Part shown: in pieces, positions 8,207 to 16,704 of the stretch
Layout: each line of letters opens with the position of its first letter
Numbering within the stretch: position 1 is the stretch's first letter
DNA from: Paludibacteraceae bacterium
Lineage (GTDB): Bacteria; Bacteroidota; Bacteroidia; Bacteroidales; Paludibacteraceae
NCBI GenBank assembly: GCA_031292565.1
Contig: JARLGW010000011.1
Span: forward strand, 186,001-250,000
Length of the DNA: 64,000 nt
Direction: 5' to 3'
The notes under the pieces: model-generated
What the model saw: the letters and a program-made list of their open reading frames with translations, nothing else
The model's database searches: none
What the model was told of the DNA's origin: nothing
Program-made: the position numbers and the translations under genes

Positions 8207-9679
8207 ATGGCAAAAGAACTTACTTCTCGTAGCGAGAATTACTCGCAATGGTATAATGATTTGGTGTTAAAGGCCGACTTGGCCGAAAATTCAGCAGTTC
8301 GTGGTTGTATGGTTATCAAACCCTATGGATATGCTATTTGGGAAAAGATGCAGCAGGAACTGGACAGAATGTTTAAAGAAACAGGACATGTAAATGCTTA
8401 TTTTCCACTTTTTATCCCTAAATCTTTTTTCAGCAAAGAAGCCAGTCATGTAGACGGTTTTGCCAAGGAATGCGCCGTGGTTACACACTATCGGTTAAAA
8501 AACAGTCCCGATGGAAAAGGCGTTATCGTTGACCCCGATGCCAAGTTGGAAGAAGAACTAATCGTTCGCCCTACCTCCGAAACAATTATTTGGAGTACCT
8601 ATAAAAACTGGATACACTCTTACCGCGATCTGCCTATTCTGGTTAACCAATGGGCTAATGTAGTGCGTTGGGAAATGCGTACACGTTTATTTTTGCGTAC
8701 AGCCGAATTTCTTTGGCAGGAAGGGCACACCGCTCATGCTACCGAAGCAGAAGCGATAACCGAAGCTAAAAAGATGCTGGAAGTATATGCCTATTTCGTG
8801 GAAAATTTCATGGCAGTGCCTGTAATAAAAGGTGTGAAATCGGCCAATGAACGTTTTGCCGGAGCTATCGAAACATTCTGTATTGAAGCCTTGATGCAGG
8901 ATGGTAAAGCTCTTCAAGCCGGTACATCCCATTTTCTTGGGCAAAACTTTGCCAAAGCATTCGATGTCCGATTTGCCAATAAAGAAGGAAAAGAAGAATA
9001 TGTATGGGCTACCTCATGGGGTGTTTCCACCCGATTGATGGGAGCACTTATAATGACGCACTCTGACGACAACGGGTTGGTTTTGCCTCCTAATTTAGCC
9101 CCATTCCAAGTAGTAATTTTGCCTATCTATAAAGGTGAAGAACAACTGGCGCAAATCAGCGAGAAAGTAGCCGAACTGGTAGCAAAACTAAGAGCCTTAG
9201 GCATCAGTGTGAAATACGATGACAACGACAATAAAAAACCGGGATGGAAGTTTGCCGAATACGAGCTCAAAGGTGTTCCAGTTCGCTTGGGCATTGGTGC
9301 CCGTGACCTTGAAAACGGAACGGTGGAAGTAGCTCGCCGTGATACCATGACCAAGGAAACATTAGCCATGGATGGCGTGGAAAATTATATCAAAGATCTG
9401 CTGGCTGAAATTCAAACCAACATTTACCAAAAGGCATTGAAATATAGAGCTTCGGTAACCCGTGAAGTGAATAGTTACGATGAATTTAAAGTGGAAATAG
9501 AAAAAGGTGGATTCCTGCTTTGCCATTGGGACGGAACGCCTGAAACCGAAGAAAAGATTAAGGACGAAACCAAAGCCACCATCCGTTGCATTCCGTTGGA
9601 TGGAGATAAAACGCCCGGCGTATGTATGGTTACCGGTAAGCCATCAGCTCAACGGGTTATATTTGCAAGAGCATATTAA
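8207..9679 (+). CDS. proS: Prolyl-tRNA synthetase (archaeal/eukaryotic-type, short form)
   Basis: This 490-residue class II synthetase charges tRNA-Pro. It shows [10 protein letters not shown], then motif 2 around [30 protein letters not shown], then motif 3 near [29 protein letters not shown], and the class IIa anticodon-binding domain starting about [12 protein letters not shown]. It lacks the bacterial INS editing insertion and has the C-terminal zinc-type extension region of the ProS type 3 family common in Bacteroidetes. The C-terminus [18 protein letters not shown] is intact. It is monocistronic, with its own promoter and a terminator just after the stop. Confidence 0.97.
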   Translation: MAKELTSRSENYSQWYNDLVLKADLAENSAVRGCMVIKPYGYAIWEKMQQELDRMFKETGHVNAYFPLFIPKSFFSKEASHVDGFAKECAVVTHYRLKNSPDGKGVIVDPDAKLEEELIVRPTSETIIWSTYKNWIHSYRDLPILVNQWANVVRWEMRTRLFLRTAEFLWQEGHTAHATEAEAITEAKKMLEVYAYFVENFMAVPVIKGVKSANERFAGAIETFCIEALMQDGKALQAGTSHFLGQNFAKAFDVRFANKEGKEEYVWATSWGVSTRLMGALIMTHSDDNGLVLPPNLAPFQVVILPIYKGEEQLAQISEKVAELVAKLRALGISVKYDDNDNKKPGWKFAEYELKGVPVRLGIGARDLENGTVEVARRDTMTKETLAMDGVENYIKDLLAEIQTNIYQKALKYRASVTREVNSYDEFKVEIEKGGFLLCHWDGTPETEEKIKDETKATIRCIPLDGDKTPGVCMVTGKPSAQRVIFARAY

Positions 9680-9701
9680 TATCAGAATTTTATATAGAAA
9701 C

Positions 9702-9733
9702 AAAAAGCGGAATTTTTAAAATCCCGCTTTTTT
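9702..9733 (+). terminator. Rho-independent terminator after proS
   Basis: The stem aaaaagcgg-aattt / aaatcccgctttt (one mismatch) is followed by a run of seven T. The flanking A-run lets it also serve the minus-strand gene ending at 9741. Confidence 0.8.
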
Positions 9734-9740
9734 TATTTGA

Positions 9741-10472
9741 TTAAAATATAACTCCCATTACAAACTCCAGCGATGAGGGTTTGAAATAGATGTCGCTTTC
9801 ATAGGTTGATGCGGTGGTGGAAGGTATTTTCAAATCAAGGTTCCGGGTGGCATTACCGATACCATGATCGTAAAAATACAAGCTGGTAAGCCAGCCTTTG
9901 TAATTTATTCTTCCCGTTAGTATAGCTCCATGCAAATCATATTCAAGCCCCACACCTAAGTTGTATAACGCTCTTAGCGGGAATAATGTATAGTTGTAAT
10001 TATTGTTGTTGTAAGTGTCGTTTGCATCGCCTGCTATATCTTTCGTAGCACTACCGTTAAACAGAATACCGGCACCCAACCCCATGTTGGCTGTGAACCG
10101 CCAGTCGTCAAACGGCCCTGTTCTTAGTTTAAGCCCAATAGGCAATTCTATTTCGTTGAACTTGTAAGAAACCTCGTCGTAAATGCCTTTTAGCTGACCG
10201 CCGTAACTGTTGATGTGCAGTCCGGTGGCAATGGCATATTTGTCAGTTAGGTTAATAAAAGCGTTCAGCCCCACGTTTAGTTTAAGCTTTCCACCATCCG
10301 ACTCTATTTGATCGTTATGAATGTTTAGCCAGGTAAAAGCAGGCGACAGTTCAATTCCTAATGTTACTTTCTGAAATGGCTCACTACTTTTGCCTTGTCC
10401 GTACACGGTTGAAAAAAAAGTAATCACTAATATCAAGAGAGTCAATAATCCTTTTCTGTTCATATTTAGCAT
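9741..10472 (-). CDS. Outer-membrane beta-barrel protein (porin-like)
   Basis: This 243-residue protein has a signal peptide (hydrophobic 8-22, ending STVYGQG). The rest alternates short amphipathic strands such as KVTLGIELSPAFTWL, YAIATGLHINSYGGQL and FTANMGLGAGILFNG, and ends in an aromatic-hydrophobic strand LEFVMGVIF. This is the pattern of an eight-to-ten-stranded outer-membrane barrel. Specific function is unknown. ATG 10472 directly follows the ACT-protein stop (TAAATG). A second ATG three codons in (10463) gives a cleaner signal peptide. It is probably co-transcribed with the ACT and phenylacetate-CoA ligase genes, but any functional link is unclear. Confidence 0.75.
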   Translation of the reverse strand: MLNMNRKGLLTLLILVITFFSTVYGQGKSSEPFQKVTLGIELSPAFTWLNIHNDQIESDGGKLKLNVGLNAFINLTDKYAIATGLHINSYGGQLKGIYDEVSYKFNEIELPIGLKLRTGPFDDWRFTANMGLGAGILFNGSATKDIAGDANDTYNNNNYNYTLFPLRALYNLGVGLEYDLHGAILTGRINYKGWLTSLYFYDHGIGNATRNLDLKIPSTTASTYESDIYFKPSSLEFVMGVIF

Positions 10473-10898
10473 TTAAATTTTATAAAGTTCATCAGCCGCG
10501 ATCAATGCAATCTTATTCTTTTGAAGTATGTCAATGCAATCCTCCGTTTTATCCGGCTTAATAATAACGTTAGCATCTGCACATTCCGCAAACGCGTACA
10601 TGTAGTCGATACTAATGCCGTTGTCCGTAATAATGTTCAATATTTTTGCCAGCGATCCCGGTGAGTTGGGTACGTGTACACAAATAACATCGGTAAGAGA
10701 AACGGCAAATTTATTCTCTTTAAGTATAGCTTGTGCTTTAACGGGGTCGGACACGATAACTCTTAGTATGCCGAAATCGCTACTTTCGGCCAAACTGAAA
10801 GCTGACATGTTGATGCCTGCTTCGCCCAATATGTTGGCTACATCATTCAAGCGTCCACCCTTGTTTTCTAAAAACACTGAAAGTTGTTTTATTTGCAT
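10473..10898 (-). CDS. Tandem ACT-domain amino-acid-binding protein
   Basis: This 141-residue protein is made of two ACT domains. The first starts IKQLSVFLENKGGRLNDVANILGEAGINMSA and the second VCVHVPNSPGSLAKILNIITDNGISIDYMYA. The 'N.pG.L..i...l...gi.i' pattern is clear in each, and there is no enzyme domain. ACT modules bind amino acids and usually regulate. In Bacteroidales this small protein commonly neighbours phenylacetate-CoA ligase, as here, 25 bp downstream of it. That suggests a sensor or partner in aryl-acid/aromatic amino acid metabolism. The partner role is inference. Confidence 0.88.
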   Translation of the reverse strand: MQIKQLSVFLENKGGRLNDVANILGEAGINMSAFSLAESSDFGILRVIVSDPVKAQAILKENKFAVSLTDVICVHVPNSPGSLAKILNIITDNGISIDYMYAFAECADANVIIKPDKTEDCIDILQKNKIALIAADELYKI

Positions 10899-10923
10899 AA
10901 CTTTTATTTTTTTAGAATGTTGT

Positions 10924-12225
10924 TTATTGTAATTTCCGTTTATCGTTCACTCTTTTGGCTTTCCCTTGGCTGCGTTCTATGGAGCGGGGTTCCATCAGTC
11001 TAATGTCAGGCTGAATACCCAACACACTTTGTAGCTTATGGGCAATTCGTTTTTTCAGATCCAACATCTTACTTATTTCGTCCGAATAGAAATTCTCGTT
11101 CACTTCTACTTGAATTTCTAACGTATCCATGTTGTTAATCCTATCCACTTCAATAAAATAGTGTGGTTCCAATTCCTCCATTTCGCAAATAACCGATTCC
11201 ACTTGAGATGGGAATACATTTACCCCACGGATGATGAGCATATCGTCGCTTCTGCCCAAAATTCTGCCCATACGCACGGAAGTGCGTCCGCAAGCGCAAG
11301 GCTCATAATTCAGGCTCGTTAAGTCCCGTGTGCGGAAGCGTACTAGCGGCATACCTTCCTTGGTTAGGGTGGTGAATACCAATTCGCCTATTTCGCCTTT
11401 TTTCACAGGTTCGCCCGTTTCAGGGTTAATTATTTCGGGGAAAAAATGATCTTCGCACAGGTGCGTGCCATTTTGAAACTCACATTCGTGTCCTACACCG
11501 GGGCCTATCACCTCGGTCAGTCCATATATATCATACGCTTTAATGCCCAGTTTTGATTCCAATTCCCGGCGCATTTCATCTGTCCAAGGTTCGGCACCAA
11601 ATACACCTACCTTTAGTTGAAATTCTTCGCGTTTGTATTCCGATTTTTCCAACGCCTCAGCAAGGTAAAGAGCGTAGGATGGGGTACAGGCCAAGCCTTT
11701 CACCCCAAGGTCGTGCATCAGCATTATTTGTTTGTCGGTGTTGCCGCTTGAGGCTGGCACCACGGTGCCACCAATGGTCTCTACCGCGCCATGAGCACCC
11801 AGTCCGCCGGTAAACAGGCCGTATCCGTATGATACCTGTATCACGTCGTTTTTACCCAACCCATAGGCTGTGAAACACCGTGCACCCACTTCTTTCCACA
11901 CGTCCAAATCTTTGCGGGTATATCCCACTACGATAGGTTTACCCGTGGTACCCGACGAGGCGTGTACCCTTACAATTTCCGACATGGGCGAGGAGAGCAA
12001 CCCGAAGGGGTAATAATCCCTCAAATCTTTTTTTGAGGTAAATGGCAATTTTGAGATGTCGTGTATGCTGCGAATATTGTTGGGCGTGATGCCTGCTTCC
12101 TGCATGCGTTTGCGGTAAGGTTCGCAGTTATAATAAACTTTATCTACAACTTGTTTTAAACGAATGCTTTGTAATTTTTCCATCTCTTTGCGAGACATGC
12201 ATTCTATCGTTTCGTTCCAAATCAT
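10924..12225 (-). CDS. paaK: Phenylacetate-CoA ligase family adenylate-forming enzyme
   Basis: This 433-residue enzyme activates an aryl acid with ATP and CoA. It shows the P-loop-like motif VHASSGTTGKPIVVGYT (about residues 87-103), a YGLTEVIGPGVGHEC segment for substrate/adenylate binding, LVRFRTRDLT, the family cysteine patch YEPCACGRTSVRMGRILGRSDDMLIIRGVNVFP, and a C-terminal domain ending RVNDKRKL. Length is normal for PaaK. In anaerobic Bacteroidales it more likely supports reductive re-use of phenylacetate or indole-acetate for aromatic amino acids than aerobic phenylacetate breakdown, since no paaABC genes are present. It is first in an operon with the ACT protein and a beta-barrel protein. 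Confidence 0.92.
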   Translation of the reverse strand: MIWNETIECMSRKEMEKLQSIRLKQVVDKVYYNCEPYRKRMQEAGITPNNIRSIHDISKLPFTSKKDLRDYYPFGLLSSPMSEIVRVHASSGTTGKPIVVGYTRKDLDVWKEVGARCFTAYGLGKNDVIQVSYGYGLFTGGLGAHGAVETIGGTVVPASSGNTDKQIMLMHDLGVKGLACTPSYALYLAEALEKSEYKREEFQLKVGVFGAEPWTDEMRRELESKLGIKAYDIYGLTEVIGPGVGHECEFQNGTHLCEDHFFPEIINPETGEPVKKGEIGELVFTTLTKEGMPLVRFRTRDLTSLNYEPCACGRTSVRMGRILGRSDDMLIIRGVNVFPSQVESVICEMEELEPHYFIEVDRINNMDTLEIQVEVNENFYSDEISKMLDLKKRIAHKLQSVLGIQPDIRLMEPRSIERSQGKAKRVNDKRKLQ

Positions 12226-12394
12226 TCTTGTTCGATTTTTTTTGTTTAGCAGACTACAAAGAAACCAAATATTTTAAAAAGATGATTCCTTGCCACCCAT
12301 TTAATTGCACTATATTTTTACATATTGTCCATATCTTGTAAAAAAAATGGCAATTGAGTTTCCTCTGGGCTATTGTTGTGTGATAGGGTTTGTT

Positions 12395-12448
12395 GAAAAA
12401 AACGCCATCGTTGAACATGTTCCGGTAGAACCTATCGACGATGGCGTT
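12395..12448 (-). terminator. Terminator of the DUF4197 gene
   Basis: An 11-bp perfect stem (aacgccatcgt / acgatggcgtt) encloses a 26-base loop that contains a small inner stem (gttc/gaac). On the minus strand it is followed by TTTTTT. It lies 20 bp past the DUF4197 stop. Confidence 0.85.
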
Positions 12449-12468
12449 GGGGGGTGTATGCGTTTCTA

Positions 12469-13293
12469 TTACTTGCGCAAATCCAGTTGCCCGAATACCT
12501 TTTTCAGAATATCGTTTACACGAGCCGTTGTGTTTTTTCGGATGTCCAATTCCACTTCCGCGATTTTCACGAACAATCCGTCCAATGCTTTCTCGGTAAC
12601 GTATTCGGCCAGGTCTGTATTTACTTTTTTCATACCTGCCATTTGTCCTGGAATTGTTCTCGCCACATTGTTGTTAGCTGTCATTAATACTGTCCACGAT
12701 TGGGCTGCCGAAATATTGCCTACAATCTTTTTGTTTAGCGAAGTTGCAATTTTAGGTTGAAAAGCCAGTTTCAATTCATTGTAAGTATTCTTCTTCAAAT
12801 AAACAGTTGCCGCGTCGTTCGATCCGTAAAGAATATTTATGGCATCAACAATGGTCATTCTAGTAATGGCATTGATAAATATATCAGCGGCTGTGATGGC
12901 TGCATCTTCGGCCGCACGGTTCATGCGCAGGATGGCATCGTCCTCCATCTTTTGTCCACCGGGAATCATTCTTATATTTTTGACTATTGGTTGGGCTTCC
13001 GTGGGCAATAATATTTTTACCGCGTTATCTTTAAAATATCCGTCCGTTTTGTTCAAGTTGGTCGAAGCCTTTTTACTACCCTCGGTCAATGCACTTTTTA
13101 GCCCCGAAGCCGCTTCATCTTGCGTTAAAGAGCTTGACTTCGATCCGGTGGTGGCCGATGTGGCAGCCGCGGTTGCTTTGGTGGAGGCTTTGGTGGCCAT
13201 ACTTTTTATGTTCTTGAGGTTTAGCCCTTGTGCCAGGCTTGAAGTTGATAGGCATAAAACAATCGACAAAGGCAGGATAAATAGTTTTTTCAT
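12469..13293 (-). CDS. DUF4197 secreted protein
   Basis: This protein of about 274 residues has a signal peptide (MKKLFILPLSIVLCLSTSSLAQ). An Ala/Thr/Ser-rich linker follows (ATKASTKATAAATSATTG), then the DUF4197 domain: GLKSALTEGSKKASTNLNKTDGYF, the LNRAAE-like MNRAAEDAA, and a helical second half ending in VNDILKKVFGQLDLRK. The protein is predicted helical and periplasmic. No function is established for the family. The track start at 13335 lies 14 codons before the signal peptide, so ATG 13293 is preferred. It is monocistronic with a strong terminator. A 184-residue plus-strand ORF lying over it is a shadow. Confidence 0.88.
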   Translation of the reverse strand: MKKLFILPLSIVLCLSTSSLAQGLNLKNIKSMATKASTKATAAATSATTGSKSSSLTQDEAASGLKSALTEGSKKASTNLNKTDGYFKDNAVKILLPTEAQPIVKNIRMIPGGQKMEDDAILRMNRAAEDAAITAADIFINAITRMTIVDAINILYGSNDAATVYLKKNTYNELKLAFQPKIATSLNKKIVGNISAAQSWTVLMTANNNVARTIPGQMAGMKKVNTDLAEYVTEKALDGLFVKIAEVELDIRKNTTARVNDILKKVFGQLDLRK

Positions 13294-13897
13294 AAACGTT
13301 GAGTTAGCTGTTTTTTGTTGTGACTTGACGTACAAATTCTGTGCCTACAAATGTAGCTCATTCTTGTTTAAACTAAAATACGGGAAGTGTTAACTTCGCT
13401 ATTTTGATTTTACCTAGGAGGTTTGTTTAGTTTATGTTTGATTGTGTGTTTTAATCCTAGCCATAAACACGAAGTTTTAATAATGGTAACCCCGTATGAA
13501 ATGCGGGGTAAAATAAACGCCAATAACCGGAGTTCGATATAAGAGAAGATATTATATATCTGATAAACAGGAAATTCTTCTCCGAAGGAGATTAATATTA
13601 ATAGAAAAGAGTCTCTACAAGAAACTTTTTCCCGAATGGGAATACATATATTTATCCCCGTTCGGGGAATAGGTTATATCTATTTAGTATTTCTATTAAT
13701 ATCTATTGCCTACGGCAAATAAATGTATTGATTATCTGTATCCTAAATATTTTTTATGTCGAACTCAGGTTAATAATATGGGAATTTCGACGGGATTCTA
13801 CAAAATACATATAGTATCAACTACTTATTTAGAACTTGAGCTAATTATTGTATCTTTGAACTTATAATTTTTGAAATAATTTAGTGTTTACATTATT
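13294..13897. repeat. Intergenic array of short GC-stem hairpins (REP-like)
   Basis: This stretch of about 600 bp contains no gene. It holds five compact perfect hairpins: ccccg..cgggg (13490-13508), tctcc-gaa-ggaga (13579-13591), ttccc-gaat-gggaa (13629-13642), tcccc-gttc-gggga (13655-13668) and ttgcc-tac-ggcaa (13706-13718). AT-rich spacers such as ttaatattaatag separate them. The stem sequences differ while the architecture repeats. A similar array lies at 42331-42600. A PspC promoter follows at 13851. Confidence 0.65.
13851..13858 (+). promoter_or_regulatory. Promoter -7 element of the PspC gene
   Basis: TATCTTTG matches TAnnTTTG, with TTTA at the -33 position (13828-13831) after a 19-bp gap. 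The PspC start codon follows 39 bp downstream. Confidence 0.55.
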
Positions 13898-14095
13898 ATG
13901 GACGAAAAAAAGCTAAGACGATCATTGAGCAATAAAAAAATTGCCGGTGTATGTTCGGGAGTTGCCGCCTATTTTGACATTGATGTAACCCTTGTAAGGG
14001 TGCTGTGGGCTGTTATTTCGGTTGTGTATGGCATGGGCATCATTGCCTATATCGTTTGCATGTTTGTAATGCCTACCGATTCCGATCCCCAGTAA
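13898..14095 (+). CDS. PspC domain protein
   Basis: This 65-residue protein consists of a single PspC domain: KKLRRSLSNKKIAGVCSGVAAYFDIDVTLVRVLW, then a hydrophobic helix (about 36-58) ending VMPTDSDPQ. The 'kirRs..kkiaGVCgGlA.yf..d...vR..w' pattern is diagnostic. PspC proteins sit in the inner membrane and are linked to envelope-stress responses. No pspA or pspB neighbour is present, so this is the stand-alone small form common in Bacteroidetes. It has its own promoter and lies 93 bp upstream of uvrB on the same strand. Confidence 0.93.
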   Translation: MDEKKLRRSLSNKKIAGVCSGVAAYFDIDVTLVRVLWAVISVVYGMGIIAYIVCMFVMPTDSDPQ

Positions 14096-14161
14096 AGGTT
14101 ATATTTTAATAAAAGAGTTCAATAGGCTTCCGCTTACAACGTAATGCAGCAGAAGTTTTTT

Positions 14162-14169
14162 TATTTTTG
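14162..14169 (+). promoter_or_regulatory. Possible -7 element of uvrB
   Basis: TATTTTTG matches TAnnTTTG and lies 19 bp before the uvrB start codon. No convincing -33 box accompanies it. Confidence 0.35.
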
Positions 14170-14188
14170 TATATAAATAAAAAGTATC

Positions 14189-16195
14189 ATGGATTTTGAA
14201 CTTACCTCCGATTATAAACCGACAGGCGATCAGCCAGAGGCCATTCGCCAATTGACGGATGGTTTGGTGCGTGGCATGGATTCGCAAGTGCTGTTGGGTG
14301 TAACAGGTTCGGGTAAGACGTTTACGGTAGCCAATGTAATAGAGCAGGTGCAACGCCCCACCTTGGTGTTGAGCCACAACAAAACATTGGCCGCCCAGCT
14401 TTATAGCGAGTTTAAATCCTTTTTTCCGAACAACGCTGTTGAGTATTTCGTGTCCTACTATGATTATTATCAACCCGAAGCATATCTACCTGTAAGCGAC
14501 ACGTATATTGAAAAAGATTTATCTATCAACGATGAAATAGAAAAGCTCCGTTTGTCGGCCACCTCATCTTTGTTGTCGGGTAGGAGGGACGTGCTTGTAG
14601 TTTCGTCTGTGTCCTGCTTATATGGTATTGGTAATCCAGACGATTTTTATGCCAACGTGTTGTTGGTAAAACGTGGGCAGAAAATAGTGCGCAATGTTTT
14701 TTTGCGTACGTTGGTTGACAGCCAGTATTCACGAAACGAGATAGAACTGAACCGTGGAAATTTCCGTGTGAAGGGCGACACAGTGGATATTTTCCTAGCC
14801 TACACAGATTACATTTTGCGCATTGTTTTTTGGGGTGATGATATTGACGAGATACAAACCGTCGATCCTATTACAGGTAAAGTAATTGCCTCATTCGATG
14901 AATATAAAATATACCCGGCCACCATTTTTGTTACTACAAAAGAGGGCGTGCAACGCTCTATCCTGCAAATTCAAGCCGACTTACAAAAGCAAATAGCTTA
15001 TTTTGAATCGCAAGGCCGGATGTTTGAAGCCAAACGAATTAACGAAAGGGTAAATTACGATTTGGAAATGATGCGCGAACTCGGCTACTGCCAGGGGATA
15101 GAGAACTACTCCCGTTATTTTGACGGTCGCCCTGAAGGAAGCCGCCCATTCTGCTTACTGGATTATTTCCCAAAGGATTTTTTGATGGTGATTGACGAAA
15201 GTCATGTTACTCTTTCACAAATTAAAGCGATGTATGGTGGTGATGCTGCTCGTAAAATAAATTTGGTGGAATACGGTTTCCGTCTTCCCGCCGCCAAAGA
15301 TAATCGCCCGCTACGTTTCGAGGAGTTTGAAGAATTGGTACCTCAAACCATTTACGTGAGTGCCACCCCTGCCGATTACGAATTGGCTAAATGCGAAGGC
15401 ATTGTAGTTGAGCAGGTTATTCGCCCCACGGGTTTGCTCGATCCTATTATTGATGTGAGGCCAAGTTTGAATCAGATTGATGATTTGATGGAAGAGATTG
15501 CGTTGCGGGTGGAGCGGGACGAACGGGTATTGATAACCACGCTTACCAAACGGATGGCGGAGGAGCTCACCGTTTATCTGGAACGCAATGGCGTGCGATG
15601 CAGCTATATCCACTCCGATGTGGATACGTTGGAACGTGTGAAAATTCTCGATAATTTGCGTCGTGGATTAATCAGTGTGTTGGTAGGAGTAAACCTGCTT
15701 CGTGAGGGATTGGATTTGCCTGAAGTATCGTTGGTAGCTATTTTGGATGCCGATAAAGAGGGCTTCTTACGCTCACATCGCTCGCTCACACAAACAGCGG
15801 GTAGAGCTGCTCGTAACTTGAACGGACGCGTTATTATGTATGCTGATAAGATGACTGATAGCATGCGGAAAACCATTGATGAAACGAATCGACGCCGGGA
15901 AAAGCAAATGGCTTACAATACGGCTCATAACCTCACACCTCAGGCACTGAATAAGGCTCAAAACACATCGGTGTTTGCTCAAAACGTGGAACCGAACGCG
16001 TATATAGAGCCTGATCGTGATATTAATATTGCTGCCGATCCCGTGGTGCAGTATATGAGCAAACCTCAACTGGAAAAGGCTATTGTGAAAACGAAGAAGG
16101 CCATGCTGGAAGCTGCTAAGAAACTTGAATTTATGGAAGCTGCCCAGTATAGGGATGAATTAATTAAGCTAGAAGAATTATTAAGAAATAAGTAA
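14189..16195 (+). CDS. uvrB: Excinuclease ABC subunit B
   Basis: This 668-residue damage-verification helicase belongs to nucleotide excision repair; it is loaded by UvrA and then binds UvrC. Visible motifs are Walker A GVTGSGKTFTVANV (residue about 38), the DNA-wedging beta-hairpin YYDYYQPEAYLP (near 92), the DEAD-type VIDESHVTLSQ, motifs V/VI VGVNLLREGLDLPEVSLVAILDADKEGFLRS and QTAGRAARN, and a C-terminal UVR domain AAKKLEFMEAAQYRDEL for UvrC contact. All domains are complete. It is followed by a strong bidirectional terminator. Confidence 0.98.
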   Translation: MDFELTSDYKPTGDQPEAIRQLTDGLVRGMDSQVLLGVTGSGKTFTVANVIEQVQRPTLVLSHNKTLAAQLYSEFKSFFPNNAVEYFVSYYDYYQPEAYLPVSDTYIEKDLSINDEIEKLRLSATSSLLSGRRDVLVVSSVSCLYGIGNPDDFYANVLLVKRGQKIVRNVFLRTLVDSQYSRNEIELNRGNFRVKGDTVDIFLAYTDYILRIVFWGDDIDEIQTVDPITGKVIASFDEYKIYPATIFVTTKEGVQRSILQIQADLQKQIAYFESQGRMFEAKRINERVNYDLEMMRELGYCQGIENYSRYFDGRPEGSRPFCLLDYFPKDFLMVIDESHVTLSQIKAMYGGDAARKINLVEYGFRLPAAKDNRPLRFEEFEELVPQTIYVSATPADYELAKCEGIVVEQVIRPTGLLDPIIDVRPSLNQIDDLMEEIALRVERDERVLITTLTKRMAEELTVYLERNGVRCSYIHSDVDTLERVKILDNLRRGLISVLVGVNLLREGLDLPEVSLVAILDADKEGFLRSHRSLTQTAGRAARNLNGRVIMYADKMTDSMRKTIDETNRRREKQMAYNTAHNLTPQALNKAQNTSVFAQNVEPNAYIEPDRDINIAADPVVQYMSKPQLEKAIVKTKKAMLEAAKKLEFMEAAQYRDELIKLEELLRNK

Positions 16196-16224
16196 CCGCT
16201 TTTGCTGAATGTTACAACAAAAAG

Positions 16225-16260
16225 AAAACCCTTTGGAAATTTTCCAAAGGGTTTTCTTTT
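16225..16260. terminator. Bidirectional terminator between uvrB and the small T9SS-domain gene
   Basis: A perfect 15-bp inverted repeat (aaaaccctttggaaa / tttccaaagggtttt) sits between the two convergent genes and has T-runs on both sides. Confidence 0.9.
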
Positions 16261-16275
16261 ATATGTGTAATAAAT

Positions 16276-16596
16276 TTATTTTACTGATATTTTTTTCGTC
16301 AAAGAACTGGCTTTCACGATGTAATAACCTTTTTTCAGATCAACAAGAAAATATTGCTTTGATTCGGTTATGGTGGCTTGGAACACGCTAACGCCTAACA
16401 TACTGAATATTTCCACTTGCGAGTTTTGCGGTGCATTTTCGATAGTTAGTTTCCCGTTTAAAAAGGTGACACTAATGTTGTTCGTGGTTTCTTCGGTTTG
16501 TTGCTTATCTGCAGAATCGTCAAGAATAAACTCTTCGGCGAAGAGGCTACTGCTTAGTGAAAATGCAAATATAATGCTGAGTAGTATATGTTTCAT
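16276..16596 (-). CDS. Small secreted protein that is almost only a T9SS-type sorting domain
   Basis: This 106-residue protein has a signal peptide (MKHILLSIIFAFSLSSSLFA) and a 20-residue acidic/Gln/Thr linker (ILDDSADKQQTEETTN). The remainder matches a type A T9SS C-terminal domain: ISVTFLNGKLTIENAP, VEIFSMLGVSVFQA, LKKGYYIVKASSLTKKISVK. T9SS domains normally hang off a large cargo, but here there is no cargo domain. It could be a truncated relic, a small surface protein, or a beta-sandwich with another role. ATG 16596 gives a good signal peptide. It converges with uvrB. Confidence 0.75.
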   Translation of the reverse strand: MKHILLSIIFAFSLSSSLFAEEFILDDSADKQQTEETTNNISVTFLNGKLTIENAPQNSQVEIFSMLGVSVFQATITESKQYFLVDLKKGYYIVKASSLTKKISVK

Positions 16597-16704
16597 GATA
16601 ATCTAGGTTGGTTCTCCAAAATTACAACATATTATTTAAAATGCAAAAGAAATATAAAAAAAAATGCAATAATGTTTATTTAATTTTTTCTGAACGATAA
16701 AATG

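Noticed and set aside
12305-12760. Plus-strand 151-residue ORF downstream of the DUF4197 gene
   Set aside because: It overlaps the terminator hairpin and the DUF4197 coding end. No signal or domain was seen.
12839-13393. 184-residue plus-strand ORF over DUF4197
   Set aside because: The minus-strand frame has a signal peptide and a full DUF4197 domain. The plus-strand translation is low-complexity Ala/Ser text without domain features.
13490-13718. Hairpin array considered as a CRISPR array
   Set aside because: The hairpin stems differ in sequence and the spacing is irregular (26 to 89 bp between starts). There are no constant repeats of 25-40 bp and no cas genes.
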